Of a stretch of DNA of 64,000 bases, positions 26,904 through 35,528 are shown piece by piece; position 1 is the first letter of the stretch; every line of letters begins with the position of its first letter. Source of the stretch: an uncultured Clostridia bacterium. GTDB lineage: Bacteria > Bacillota > Clostridia > Lachnospirales > Anaerotignaceae. The stretch is taken from the NCBI GenBank assembly GCA_910583755.1, contig CAJTZO010000001.1, positions 26,043-90,042 on the forward strand, written 5' to 3'. Made by a program: the position numbers and the translations under genes. The notes beneath the pieces are model-generated. The model saw only the letters and a list, made by a program, of their open reading frames with translations, did no database searches and was not told the DNA's origin.

Positions 26904-29831
26904 TTAAATAGAGGAAATATAAGGGGATATTTGTGTAAAAAATTCTTTATTTTGAAGAATAGCATCCTCATTTCCAATCGTACAAAAATTCTGATTTTTT
27001 GCTATTTCTTCTAATAGTGGAATATACTGTTCTATTTTTTGCATTGTAGTAGTTAAAATTTCATCTCTTTCCATTTGTTGCATTTCTGGTGTAACATAAT
27101 TCAAATATCTCGCAACAACTAAGTCGGCTTTTTCTCTATTCGTAAGAGGTCTATCTATCGTATTAATTGTACCTAAAATATATTTTGTTAAATCAACATT
27201 TGTGTTACAAAAATCTTTTAAAAACAAGGCTGCATTTTCATAAGCTTGATATGTTTTCTGTATACTAGGGTCTCTATAAGAATAAAAATAAACACTACCA
27301 TTTCTTAAAAAACGACTATAACAACCATATGCTCCTCCCTGTACACGGACAGCATTCCACAAGTATTCTAAATCCAATATATTTCTTAATACTGCCATTG
27401 TTCCAGTATAACGATAATCATAGTCTGCTAAATTTCCTGACTGAATATTATATTTTATCTTAGAAGGAATAACCAATCCTTCTTTTATATTTTTAAACAA
27501 AAATTGATAATGTTGTTTTTCTGATAATTTTTCTGAAAGCATATCATATATTTGTTTTACTTGTTGTTTATACAATGGTAAGCTAGATTCCTCACAAGTT
27601 ACAGCAACAAAAAGATTTTGTTTTGTAAATAAATAAGAACATACTTCTTTTAATTTTGAAATAATAATTTCAATCTCTTTTTCTGCTTGTTGTTCTGTTT
27701 TGACAAGGAAATCATAAAAAGCAACACCAGATACCTCATCTTTTATTTTGGAACCCACTGCAATATGACTCATACTTCTGACTACTCCAACAAGATGAGG
27801 GGCATTTTGTAAATAACTTGCTAAATTAACCTTTTCTGATTTTATTATTTTTTTCAAATTTTCTTTTTGGTCAAAATCTGTTTCAAATAATATTGATTTT
27901 ATAATTTCAAAAAAATGAGAAATATTTTTTTCTAAAAACTTTCCATTTACTGTTACAAAAGAACGACAATCTTCTTTTGAAGTAGAATAAATATCATTAC
28001 TTAAATTGATTCCACCTGTATAAAAGTTAATTTCTAATGGTAACTGTTCAAAGGTATATTTTTTAGTATCTAGTTTTCCTATTACACTCGCTACTAGCCC
28101 AACATATGGTAAAAGATTTTCTGGAACAGTACAAGTATCGAAAGATAATTGAGAATATAAAATTCCATTTGTTTCTAATGGTGTAAAAATCATGTCATAT
28201 TTTTCTGGTACTTTTTGTGTAGGTAAAACATCTGCTTTTTTATCAATTTCATCAATATGCAAAAATGGTATCTGATTGATAATTTCTGGACTATCTTCTT
28301 CTGATTGATATTTTTCTAATGCTTTATTTTGTGCAATTAATTGTTGTATTTCCTGTGCAGAAAGATTATTTTTTATTGTTTCCATTTCTTTCAAAAATTC
28401 ATTTTCTATTTCAGATTGTTTTCCATTTTTGGGTGAAACAACAACAATACTTTTATTTTGATTTTGTAATAACAATGTTTTGATGAGTTGCTCAAAATAA
28501 TCAGTGGTTAAAGCAGATTTTATAACTTGAAAATGTTTCCAATGACATAATGGCTCTATGGAACTTCCACCATGCAGCCAACTTTTCATTAGCTTCATAC
28601 CATATGTTAAACCTTTTGGTCGACTTCCAAAATATTCTTCTTTTAAGTAAAACTCCCATCTATTTAATGTTGCTTCTATTAATTTTTTATCTATTCCCTT
28701 TTGCACAATATCCTGTAACGTTTTTTCAATCATTTTTTTAAATAAGGAAACATTTTCTTTTTCTGATTTTTTAGCAATAATACTAAATACCATATCATAA
28801 CTAGAAGAATCAAACCATCCTTCTGTTTCTTCTGCAATACCAGCATCCACAAGTGCTCTTTTTAAAGGAGATGTGTTTGTTTCTAATAAAATATAGCTTA
28901 ATATGTCAAATGCTAGTATTAATGTAGGGTCTGTTGACTTTCCAATACGTACACTATAAGAAAGAAAGGTATTTCTTTTTTCGTCTTCTTCTGTATTGAC
29001 AGAAAAGCTATCTTCCAAAAATACCATATCAGAAAAATTTTTTTCCAATGATATTTCTGTAACTGTCTCTTTTTTTTCAAAATTACTTAAATATTCCTTA
29101 TCAATCCATTCTAATTGCTTCTCAATTTCCATATCTCCATAGAGATAAATATAACTATTGGAAGGATGATAATACTTTTTATGAAATTCTAAAAAACTCT
29201 CGTAAGTCAAATGAGGAATTGCCTCTGGATTTCCACCTGATTCAAAGCCATATGTTGTAGTTGGAAAAAGGCTTCTTGAAATTGCATTATCTAATATTCT
29301 TTCAGGGTCTGATAAAGCACCTTTCATTTCATTATAAACAACTCCTTTAATAGATAAAGGAGCACTTTTATCTTCTAAAACGTAATGCCACCCTTCTTGC
29401 ATAAATATTTCTTGTTTATGATAAATACAAGGATTAAAAACTGCGTCTAAATAAACATCCATCATATTCCTAAAATCCTTTTCATTCCTACTAGCAACAG
29501 GATACATTGTTTTGTCTGCATAGGTTAAAGCATTCAAATAAGTATTGAGAGAACCTTTTGCCAATTCATTAAAAGGGTCTTTTGCTTGATATTTTTTGGA
29601 ACCACAAAGTACAGAATGTTCTAAAATATGAGGTGTACCACAATCATCATTAGGAGGTGTTTTAAAAGAAATAAAAAAAACCTTATTATCATCATGATTT
29701 TTTACATAGAATAATTTTGCCCCACTTTGGATATGCTCAAATAAATAAGCTTTGGAATGAATATCTTCTACGTCAGAATATTCTTTTAAAGAAAAACCAT
29801 AATATTGCTTTCCAATTTCAAAATCTATCAT
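26904..29831 (-). CDS. M16C-family zinc metallopeptidase (presequence protease type)
   Basis: This 975-residue cytoplasmic peptidase belongs to the insulinase superfamily, subfamily M16C (PreP/falcilysin type). The inverted zinc motif HILEH (residues 68-72) is intact, and a distal Glu is available in the following NEMKGALSDPE region. Two homologous halves of about 450 residues joined by a helical linker are expected from the family. The ATG at 29831 has an AAAGGAG site and agrees with the conserved start (IGKQYYGFSLKEY); an in-frame ATG 36 bases upstream lacks support. It probably degrades short peptides. It is a single-gene unit divergent from the rubrerythrin gene. Confidence 0.92.
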   Translation of the reverse strand: MIDFEIGKQYYGFSLKEYSDVEDIHSKAYLFEHIQSGAKLFYVKNHDDNKVFFISFKTPPNDDCGTPHILEHSVLCGSKKYQAKDPFNELAKGSLNTYLNALTYADKTMYPVASRNEKDFRNMMDVYLDAVFNPCIYHKQEIFMQEGWHYVLEDKSAPLSIKGVVYNEMKGALSDPERILDNAISRSLFPTTTYGFESGGNPEAIPHLTYESFLEFHKKYYHPSNSYIYLYGDMEIEKQLEWIDKEYLSNFEKKETVTEISLEKNFSDMVFLEDSFSVNTEEDEKRNTFLSYSVRIGKSTDPTLILAFDILSYILLETNTSPLKRALVDAGIAEETEGWFDSSSYDMVFSIIAKKSEKENVSLFKKMIEKTLQDIVQKGIDKKLIEATLNRWEFYLKEEYFGSRPKGLTYGMKLMKSWLHGGSSIEPLCHWKHFQVIKSALTTDYFEQLIKTLLLQNQNKSIVVVSPKNGKQSEIENEFLKEMETIKNNLSAQEIQQLIAQNKALEKYQSEEDSPEIINQIPFLHIDEIDKKADVLPTQKVPEKYDMIFTPLETNGILYSQLSFDTCTVPENLLPYVGLVASVIGKLDTKKYTFEQLPLEINFYTGGINLSNDIYSTSKEDCRSFVTVNGKFLEKNISHFFEIIKSILFETDFDQKENLKKIIKSEKVNLASYLQNAPHLVGVVRSMSHIAVGSKIKDEVSGVAFYDFLVKTEQQAEKEIEIIISKLKEVCSYLFTKQNLFVAVTCEESSLPLYKQQVKQIYDMLSEKLSEKQHYQFLFKNIKEGLVIPSKIKYNIQSGNLADYDYRYTGTMAVLRNILDLEYLWNAVRVQGGAYGCYSRFLRNGSVYFYSYRDPSIQKTYQAYENAALFLKDFCNTNVDLTKYILGTINTIDRPLTNREKADLVVARYLNYVTPEMQQMERDEILTTTMQKIEQYIPLLEEIAKNQNFCTIGNEDAILQNKEFFTQISPYISSI

Positions 29832-29927
29832 ACTATTCTCCTTTCTTAAAATGGTTGGATTTTCCAAACCATTGATACTAGTTTAGCATATTTTTATGAA
29901 AATTGGAAATCATTTTATAAAAAAAGG

Positions 29928-29956
29928 TTGACAAGCTTAGAAATGTAATTTATAAT
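29928..29956 (+). promoter_or_regulatory. Rubrerythrin promoter
   Basis: Perfect TTGACA (29928-29933) and TATAAT (29951-29956) with a 17-base spacer, 81 bases upstream of the ATG. Confidence 0.8.
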
Positions 29957-29964
29957 TATTATCA
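29950..29964 (+). promoter_or_regulatory. PerR-like operator over the rubrerythrin -10
   Basis: TTATAATTATTATCA matches the Bacillus PerR consensus TTATAATNATTATAA at all but one defined position and overlaps the -10 element, a good place for repression. A weaker second match lies near 29991-30005. A further 9-bp inverted repeat (TTAACAATA at 29966-29974 with TATTGTTAA at 29985-29993) follows. Confidence 0.65.
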
Positions 29965-30036
29965 GTTAACAATAGTTAAATAAATATTGTTAAAATTATG
30001 ATATTTCTATTCAATTCGCTAAGGAGGATTTTAATT

Positions 30037-30579
30037 ATGAAAAAATTTGTTTGTTCCGTATGTGGTTATGTACATGAAGGTGATTCTGCTCCAGAACAAT
30101 GTCCAATCTGTAAAGCAAGTTCTGATAAATTCACAGAACAAGTGGGAGAAATGACATGGGCTGCTGAACATGTGATTGGTGTTGCAAAAGGTTCTAGTGA
30201 AGATATTATGGCTGATTTAAGAGCTAATTTTGAAGGTGAATGTACAGAAGTTGGTATGTATCTTGCTATGGCTCGTGTTGCTCATAGAGAAGGCTATCCA
30301 GAAGTTGGTTTATACTATGAAAAAGCTGCTTGGGAAGAAGCAGAACATGCTTGCAAATTTGCTGAATTATTAGGTGAAGTTGTAACAGATTCTACAAAGA
30401 AAAATCTTGAACTTCGTATTGCTGCTGAAAATGGTGCAACAGCAGGTAAAACAGACCTTGCAAAACGTGCAAAAGCTGCTAACTTAGATGCAATTCATGA
30501 TACAGTACACGAAATGGCTAGAGATGAAGCTAGACATGGTAAAGCATTCCAAGGTCTCTACAACAGATATTTTAAATAA
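30037..30579 (+). CDS. Reverse rubrerythrin
   Basis: This is a non-heme iron peroxide reductase of anaerobes. The order of domains is reversed relative to classical rubrerythrin: the rubredoxin-like Fe(Cys)4 site comes first (Cys6, Cys9, Cys22, Cys25), then the diiron four-helix domain with ligand segments ECTEVGMYLAMARVAHREG, EEAEHACKF and DEARHGKAF. It has 180 residues. The ATG at 30037 follows AAGGAGG; an upstream in-frame ATG would add residues before the conserved MKKFVCSVCGY. The PerR-like box at its promoter fits a role in oxygen and peroxide defence. It is transcribed alone. Confidence 0.94.
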   Translation: MKKFVCSVCGYVHEGDSAPEQCPICKASSDKFTEQVGEMTWAAEHVIGVAKGSSEDIMADLRANFEGECTEVGMYLAMARVAHREGYPEVGLYYEKAAWEEAEHACKFAELLGEVVTDSTKKNLELRIAAENGATAGKTDLAKRAKAANLDAIHDTVHEMARDEARHGKAFQGLYNRYFK

Positions 30580-30590
30580 AATGTAACTTT

Positions 30591-30620
30591 AAAGGTGTGT
30601 AAATTTTCTTACACACCTTT
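30591..30620. terminator. Terminator between convergent rubrerythrin and luxS genes
   Basis: AAAGGTGTGTAA (30591-30602) pairs with TTACACACCTTT (30609-30620), a 12-bp stem with a 6-base loop followed by TATTTTC on the + strand. It can serve both convergent genes. Confidence 0.8.
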
Positions 30621-30648
30621 TATTTTCAAATGCTCCCCTACTCACTTT

Positions 30649-31134
30649 TTAATAATTCTGTGTTGGGTATTCAATGTTTTCCTTTTTTATCTGATACAAC
30701 ACTTCTTCTAAAAATTTACAACATTCTAGCTTTGTAATTCCTAAATTATGGTCTAAATAGTTACCACACATATAAGATTTTGCTGCTGGAATTTCTCCTG
30801 TAAAATTAGCCATATATTCGAAGGATTCTGTAATAATCTTAATAACATCTTTTGATTCTAAATCCCCCTTAAAAATAACATACATTCCTGTACGGCAACC
30901 CATAGGACCAACATAAATTGTTTTATCTGCCCATTCATTATGACCTCTGAAAAAAGTTGCCATTAAATGTTCAATTGTATGCATTACAGAAGTATCCATT
31001 ACCATTTCGCGATTTGGTTCTTTCATTCTAACATCAAATGTTGTTAAAACACCATTACCAACCGTATCTTTTCGGGAAACATAAATGCCTCTTAACAATT
31101 TATCATGATTAATTCCGAAACTTGTAACATCCAT
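30649..31134 (-). CDS. luxS: S-ribosylhomocysteine lyase
   Basis: LuxS cleaves S-ribosylhomocysteine to homocysteine and DPD, the precursor of autoinducer-2, in the activated methyl cycle. Metal ligands are His52 and His56 in the HTIEH motif and Cys123 in MCGNYLDH. Catalytic Glu55 and Cys80 (GPMGCRTGMY) are present. The ATG at 31134 has a GGAGAG site and gives 161 residues, normal for the family; an in-frame ATG eight codons upstream overlaps that site. No mtn/pfs gene is adjacent. Confidence 0.95.
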   Translation of the reverse strand: MDVTSFGINHDKLLRGIYVSRKDTVGNGVLTTFDVRMKEPNREMVMDTSVMHTIEHLMATFFRGHNEWADKTIYVGPMGCRTGMYVIFKGDLESKDVIKIITESFEYMANFTGEIPAAKSYMCGNYLDHNLGITKLECCKFLEEVLYQIKKENIEYPTQNY

Positions 31135-31233
31135 ATTTTTTCTCTCCTTTATTTTCATATAATATAATTTTATACTTTATTATAACAAAATACAATATAA
31201 ATTTTAGAAAATAAATGAATATTCCATTCTATG

Positions 31234-31262
31234 TTGCATAATGCTCTTATTTCTTTTATACT
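31234..31262 (+). promoter_or_regulatory. Promoter of the second HD gene
   Basis: TTGCAT (31234-31239) and TATACT (31257-31262) with a 17-base spacer lie 35 bases before the ATG at 31297. Confidence 0.55.
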
Positions 31263-31296
31263 AAAATAAATATTATTGCAGAAAGAAGGAATAAAA

Positions 31297-31851
31297 ATGA
31301 GTATTACAAGAGAAGAAGCATGGAATTTATTGAATGAATTTAATAAAGAACCCTTTCATATTCGTCATGCTGAAGTGGTAGAAGGAATTATGAAACATTT
31401 TGCAAGAGAATTAGGATATGCTGAAGAAGAAGAATTTTGGGGCATTGTTGGGCTATTACATGACTTAGATTTTGAACAATATCCAGAACAGCATTGTATC
31501 AAAGAACAAGAAATTATGAAAGAAAGAGGAATTGATGAAAGAATCATCCATGCAACAGCAAGTCATGGCTATGGTCTTGTAGCAGATGTCAAACCAGAAC
31601 ACGAAATGGAAAAAGTTCTTTTTGCAGTAGATGAATTATCTGGATTATTAGGTGCAGCAGCTAAAATGCGCCCTTCTAAAAGTGTACAAGACATGGAATT
31701 AAAATCTGCAAAGAAAAAATTCAAAGATAAAGCATTTGCTGCTGGTTGTTCCAGAGATGTAATCCGTAAGGGTGCTGAAATGCTAGGTTGGGAATTAGAT
31801 GACTTAATTAGTAAAACAATTGAAGCTATGAAAGAAGACCCAAGAAACTAA
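31297..31851 (+). CDS. HD-domain hydrolase (HDIG type)
   Basis: The 184-residue protein carries an HD metal site: H in IRHAEVVEGIM (about 24), HD in VGLLHDLDFEQYP (about 58) and a later H in HATASHGYG. This form is common in Clostridia and is usually annotated as a hydrolase with no known substrate. There is no signal peptide or partner domain. It is a single-gene unit between luxS (divergent) and the feo operon (convergent). It may act on nucleotides or cyclic dinucleotides, but nothing in the sequence decides this. Confidence 0.8.
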   Translation: MSITREEAWNLLNEFNKEPFHIRHAEVVEGIMKHFARELGYAEEEEFWGIVGLLHDLDFEQYPEQHCIKEQEIMKERGIDERIIHATASHGYGLVADVKPEHEMEKVLFAVDELSGLLGAAAKMRPSKSVQDMELKSAKKKFKDKAFAAGCSRDVIRKGAEMLGWELDDLISKTIEAMKEDPRN

Positions 31852-31859
31852 TTAAACAA

Positions 31860-31886
31860 CACCTCCTGTTTAAAAAGCAGGAGGTG
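31860..31886. terminator. Terminator between convergent HD and feo genes
   Basis: CACCTCCTG (31860-31868) pairs with CAGGAGGTG (31878-31886) around a 9-base loop and is followed by ATTTTTATTATTTTTT on the + strand. The - strand side is also T-rich, so it may end the feo transcript too. Confidence 0.8.
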
Positions 31887-31894
31887 CATTTTTA

Positions 31895-32035
31895 TTATTT
31901 TTTATTGTGATAATGTTCCCTACAACAATGGCAACCCTTACTAGCACAATTACAAGTTCCTTTATTTTTCATTATATTTTTGATTGCCATTACAATAAGG
32001 ATGAATACAACGCCTCCAATAATTATATTCGCCAA
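31895..32035 (-). CDS. FeoB-associated Cys-rich membrane protein
   Basis: This small gene is easy to miss because it has only 46 codons and starts with TTG. An AAGGAGG site (about 32050-32044) lies nine bases upstream of the TTG at 32035, 15 bases after the feoB stop. The product has one membrane segment (about residues 3-20), then a basic stretch and a Cys/His-rich tail with CNCASKGCHCC (five Cys) and HYHNKK. This matches the FeoB-associated Cys-rich membrane proteins found after feoB in many Clostridia. The tail may bind or buffer Fe2+ at the membrane; this is inference from composition and context. Confidence 0.85.
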   Translation of the reverse strand: MANIIIGGVVFILIVMAIKNIMKNKGTCNCASKGCHCCREHYHNKK

Positions 32036-32050
32036 AGGGAATACCTCCTT

Positions 32051-34180
32051 TTATTCTGCTGTTTGTGTAAAATGAATTTGATGTTCTTTTTTATCTTTTA
32101 TAAAAATCATAATAATCACAGCTATTACTGCTGCAATACAAAAAATTGCTGGAATTGGATTTGCTTCATAGAATAATGTATTGCCAACTGTATTGATAAG
32201 CAAAGATACTATATATGCTAAGCCAGTTTGATAGCCAACTGCAATAAAGGTCCATTTCCAGTTGCCCATTTCTCTTTTAATCGCACCAATGGCTGCAAAA
32301 CAAGGTGCACATAATAAATTAAATGCTAAAAAGGAGTAAGCAGATACTTGTGTAAAAGCTCCCTGAAGATTCGCCCAAATTTCAACCCCATCTTCCGCAA
32401 CTTCCCCCATGCCATACAATACACCAAATGTCCCCACAACATTTTCTTTTGCTACAAGTCCTGTTATAGTTGCCACTGCCGCTTTCCAATCACCCCAGCC
32501 TAAAGGTATAAAAATGGGTGCAATAATATTCCCAATAGAAGCTAAAATGGATTCACTTGCATCTACCATTTGCAAAGACCAATTAAAAGACTGTAAAAAC
32601 CAAATCAAACCACAGGCAACAAAAATAATGGTGCCTGCTTTTTTTACAAATGATTTTCCTCTATCCCACATATGAATCAATACCCCTTTTGCTGCTGGCA
32701 AATGATAAGGTGGTAACTCCATAACAAATGGTGCAGGTTCCCCTGCAAATAGTGTTGTCTTTTTTAATAAAACACCTGAAAAAATAATGGCTCCAATTCC
32801 AATAAAATAAGCAGATGGTCCAACCCAAGAACTTTCTGGAAATAATGCACCTGCAATTAATGCAATAATTGGCAATTTTGCTCCACAAGGAATAAACGTT
32901 GTTGTTATAATAGTCATCCTTCTATCCTTTTCATGTTCGATTGTTCTGGAAGCCATGATACCAGGAACACCACAACCTGTACCAATCAGCATTGGAATAA
33001 ATGATTTTCCTGATAAACCAAATTTTCTAAAAATTCTATCCATGATAAATGCAATCCGTGCCATGTAGCCACAATCTTCCAAAATAGAAAGGAAAAAGAA
33101 CAATACAAGCATCTGTGGCAAAAATCCAATAACAGCCCCAACACCACCAATAATACCATCAACAATAAAACTTTGTAGCCATTCTGCTGTTCCTATATTT
33201 TCTAAAAATATGGATACATTTCCTTGTAAAATCTCTCCTACCAATACATCATTTGTCCAGTCAGTTGCTATGGTTCCTACTGTAGAAACAGAAATATAAT
33301 AAACAAACCACATTATTAGTGCAAAAAATGGTAAAGCAAAAAATCTGTTTGTTACAATATGGTCGATTTTATCAGAAGTTGTCATAGTTGTTGTATCTTT
33401 CTTTTGAATACATTTTGAAACTAACTTTTCTATGTATTCATATCTTTCATTTGTAATAATACTTTCACTATCATCTTCTAATAAATTTTCACAATCTACA
33501 ATTATCTTTTCTATTTTCTCTGCAACTGTTTTATCAACTGGAAAGATTTTTAATATTTTTTCATCTCTTTCAAACAATTTAATCGAAAACCATCTTAATT
33601 GTTTTTTATCTACTTTATCCTGAATCAATACCGAAATTTTCTGTAATGCTTTTTCTACATCTGTTTGAAACATTTCACCAATTTTTATTGTCTGGTTTAC
33701 AGCCTTCATTGCAATTTGTGCAGCCTCCATTGTCCCCTGCCCTTTTAATGCAGACGTTTCAACAATTTTACAGCCAAGTGTTTCACTTAATTCTTTTCTG
33801 TTAATTATATCACCTCGTTTTGCAACAATATCCATCATATTCATAGCAACCACAACAGGAATGCCCATTTCTAACAACTGTGTTGTTAAATAAAGATTTC
33901 TTTCCATATTAGAAGCATCTACTAAATTTAATATAACATCTGGTTGTTCCTTTATAATATAATCTCTTGTTACTACTTCTTCTAAAGTATATGGAGAAAG
34001 AGAATAAATCCCTGGTAAATCTATGATTGTAATATCTTTATGTTCTTTTAACTTTCCTTCTTTTTTTTCTACAGTAACCCCTGGCCAATTTCCTACATAT
34101 TGTGAACTTCCCGTTAAATCATTAAACATAGTTGTCTTTCCACAGTTTGGGTTCCCTGCAAGTGCTATTTTTATTGTCAT
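32051..34180 (-). CDS. feoB: Ferrous iron transporter FeoB
   Basis: FeoB is the membrane Fe2+ permease with an N-terminal G protein. The G domain has G1 GNPNCGKTT (residues 8-16), G3 DLPGIYSLSPYT and G4 NMMD. A GDI-like helical segment follows, then a membrane region with two Gate motifs (for example GTGCGVPGIMASRTI and FIPCGAKLPIIALIAG) and NxxCxP-type Cys residues (LLCAPCFAAIGA). The length of 709 residues is normal. It lies 17 bases after feoA and before the small Cys-rich protein. The whole operon is feoA-feoA-feoB-small protein. Confidence 0.96.
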   Translation of the reverse strand: MTIKIALAGNPNCGKTTMFNDLTGSSQYVGNWPGVTVEKKEGKLKEHKDITIIDLPGIYSLSPYTLEEVVTRDYIIKEQPDVILNLVDASNMERNLYLTTQLLEMGIPVVVAMNMMDIVAKRGDIINRKELSETLGCKIVETSALKGQGTMEAAQIAMKAVNQTIKIGEMFQTDVEKALQKISVLIQDKVDKKQLRWFSIKLFERDEKILKIFPVDKTVAEKIEKIIVDCENLLEDDSESIITNERYEYIEKLVSKCIQKKDTTTMTTSDKIDHIVTNRFFALPFFALIMWFVYYISVSTVGTIATDWTNDVLVGEILQGNVSIFLENIGTAEWLQSFIVDGIIGGVGAVIGFLPQMLVLFFFLSILEDCGYMARIAFIMDRIFRKFGLSGKSFIPMLIGTGCGVPGIMASRTIEHEKDRRMTIITTTFIPCGAKLPIIALIAGALFPESSWVGPSAYFIGIGAIIFSGVLLKKTTLFAGEPAPFVMELPPYHLPAAKGVLIHMWDRGKSFVKKAGTIIFVACGLIWFLQSFNWSLQMVDASESILASIGNIIAPIFIPLGWGDWKAAVATITGLVAKENVVGTFGVLYGMGEVAEDGVEIWANLQGAFTQVSAYSFLAFNLLCAPCFAAIGAIKREMGNWKWTFIAVGYQTGLAYIVSLLINTVGNTLFYEANPIPAIFCIAAVIAVIIMIFIKDKKEHQIHFTQTAE

Positions 34181-34197
34181 TTATAACTCCCCTCTCT

Positions 34198-34419
34198 TTA
34201 TCCAATTAAAATCATCTCCGCATCTGCTTTTCTTAATGAAAGCTCATATCCTCTTACTTTTACCTCCAGTGGGTCACCAAATGGTGCAACTTTTCTAAGT
34301 AATATCTTTGTTCCTTTTGTAATTCCCATATCCATAATTCTTCTTTTTACTGCACCACTTCCTATTAATCTCACAACAACAACCGTTTCACCTATTTTTG
34401 CTTCTTTTAACGTTTTCAA
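34198..34419 (-). CDS. feoA: FeoA domain protein (second of two)
   Basis: This small SH3-like cytoplasmic protein supports Fe2+ uptake by FeoB. From a TTG start at 34419 it has 73 residues, beginning KTLKEAKIGETVVVVRL and including the FeoA motif RRIMDMGITKGTKILL and a C-terminal LSLRKADAEMI. The TTG has GGAGAG upstream. A longer in-frame reading to an ATG at 34479 would overlap the preceding gene and adds non-conserved sequence. It is 17 bases from feoB. Confidence 0.9.
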   Translation of the reverse strand: MKTLKEAKIGETVVVVRLIGSGAVKRRIMDMGITKGTKILLRKVAPFGDPLEVKVRGYELSLRKADAEMILIG

Positions 34420-34438
34420 AATAAACTCTCCTCTCCTA

Positions 34439-34651
34439 TTACACCATAATTCTGCTTGCCATAGACTTACTAATTGCAATACGAGTATCTTTTATTTTTA
34501 CAATAACATTTCCCTGCATTTGAGATATAATTGTAATTTCACTCCCTTCCACAAATCCTAAATTTTTTAAAAATTGCTTTGTATCATCTTTTCCATTGAT
34601 TTTTTTAATAGATTGTACTTCTCCAACATTTGCCATCATTAAAGGCATCAT
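34439..34651 (-). CDS. FeoA domain protein (first of two)
   Basis: This 70-residue FeoA-like protein opens the iron operon. It has GEVQSIKKINGKDDTKQFLKNLGFVEGSEITII and ends with the FeoA-like segment DTRIAISKSMASRIMV. It starts at ATG 34651 with an AAAGGAG site. It is clearly related to, but distinct from, the next FeoA. Two FeoA genes before feoB are common in Clostridia. The upstream AT-rich region (34667-34800) probably holds the promoter and a metal-responsive operator, with TTGACA visible on the - strand near 34743-34738. Confidence 0.88.
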   Translation of the reverse strand: MMPLMMANVGEVQSIKKINGKDDTKQFLKNLGFVEGSEITIISQMQGNVIVKIKDTRIAISKSMASRIMV

Positions 34652-34813
34652 AAATGCTCCTTTCAAAACAAAATAAGAATTATATAATTTTTATTACTTA
34701 TAACTAATTATAATAAGTTTATATTAACTAACTAAATTTGTCAATAGCTAATATTAAAAAAATTAATATTTACATAATATTATACTGGTAAACTTATTTT
34801 AAATCATAAAAAA

Positions 34814-34835
34814 AGTGGCTATTTTTATAGCCACT
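34814..34835 (-). terminator. Terminator of pyrD-pyrE
   Basis: AGTGGCTA (34814-34821) pairs with TAGCCACT (34828-34835). On the - strand it runs into seven T. It lies 19 bases after the pyrE stop. Confidence 0.85.
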
Positions 34836-34853
34836 CTAAAATATAATTCTTAT

Positions 34854-35516
34854 TTAAAAAATACAATATTGCTCCATATATTTTTCCATTAATTTTAACA
34901 CATTATCATAACTATCTTGCTCTTTTAAATAATTATAAATATCTTGCACAGAAATAATAGAATGTACTTTTATTCCAAATTCTTCACTAACTTCCATAAT
35001 CGCTGTCTTTCCCTCTGTCTGCCCTATTTCACAACGATTTACAGAAATAAACATATGGTTTACTGTTACATTTGCAGCATTTTTTAAAACTGGCATGGTT
35101 TCTCGTATTGCTGTGCCTGCGGTAATGACATCTTCAATAATAATAACATTATCATCTTTTTTTGGCTGATAACCTACTAAACTTCCACCCTCGCCATGAT
35201 CTTTCACTTCTTTTCTATTAAAAAAATAAGGCTTGTCTATCTTATATTCTGTTGCAAGCGAAGCAGCAGTTGCAGTTACAAGTGGAATTCCTTTATAAGC
35301 TGGTCCAAACATACAATCAAAATTATCACCACAAGTTTCTTTTATCAATCGTGCATAAAAATTCCCCAATGCTGCAATTTGTTTTCCAGTTTTATAATTT
35401 CCTGTGTTTACAAAATAAGGAGTCAAACGTCCACTTTTTGTTTTAAACTCTCCAAAACGCAATACATCTGCTTTCATCATAAATTCAATAAAGTCTTTTT
35501 TATTTTCTGTTAACAT
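34854..35516 (-). CDS. pyrE: Orotate phosphoribosyltransferase
   Basis: PyrE makes orotidine 5'-phosphate from orotate and PRPP in pyrimidine synthesis. The PRPP-binding motif VIIEDVITAGTAIRET is intact, and the flexible loop and the YFVNTGNYKTG region are present. The 220-residue length is typical. It lies 12 bases after pyrD. No pyrF is next to it in this window. Confidence 0.95.
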   Translation of the reverse strand: MLTENKKDFIEFMMKADVLRFGEFKTKSGRLTPYFVNTGNYKTGKQIAALGNFYARLIKETCGDNFDCMFGPAYKGIPLVTATAASLATEYKIDKPYFFNRKEVKDHGEGGSLVGYQPKKDDNVIIIEDVITAGTAIRETMPVLKNAANVTVNHMFISVNRCEIGQTEGKTAIMEVSEEFGIKVHSIISVQDIYNYLKEQDSYDNVLKLMEKYMEQYCIF

Positions 35517-35528
35517 TCCTATTCCCCT

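Noticed and set aside
31907..32176. + strand frame of 89 codons across the feoB 3' end
   Set aside because: It is antisense to feoB and to the small FeoB-associated gene, has no ribosome site and its composition is that of a reversed membrane-protein gene.
34667..34800. Fur box upstream of the feo operon
   Set aside because: AT-rich imperfect palindromes are present (for example TTATAACTAATTATAA on the + strand) but none matches a Fur or DtxR consensus well enough to report as a site.
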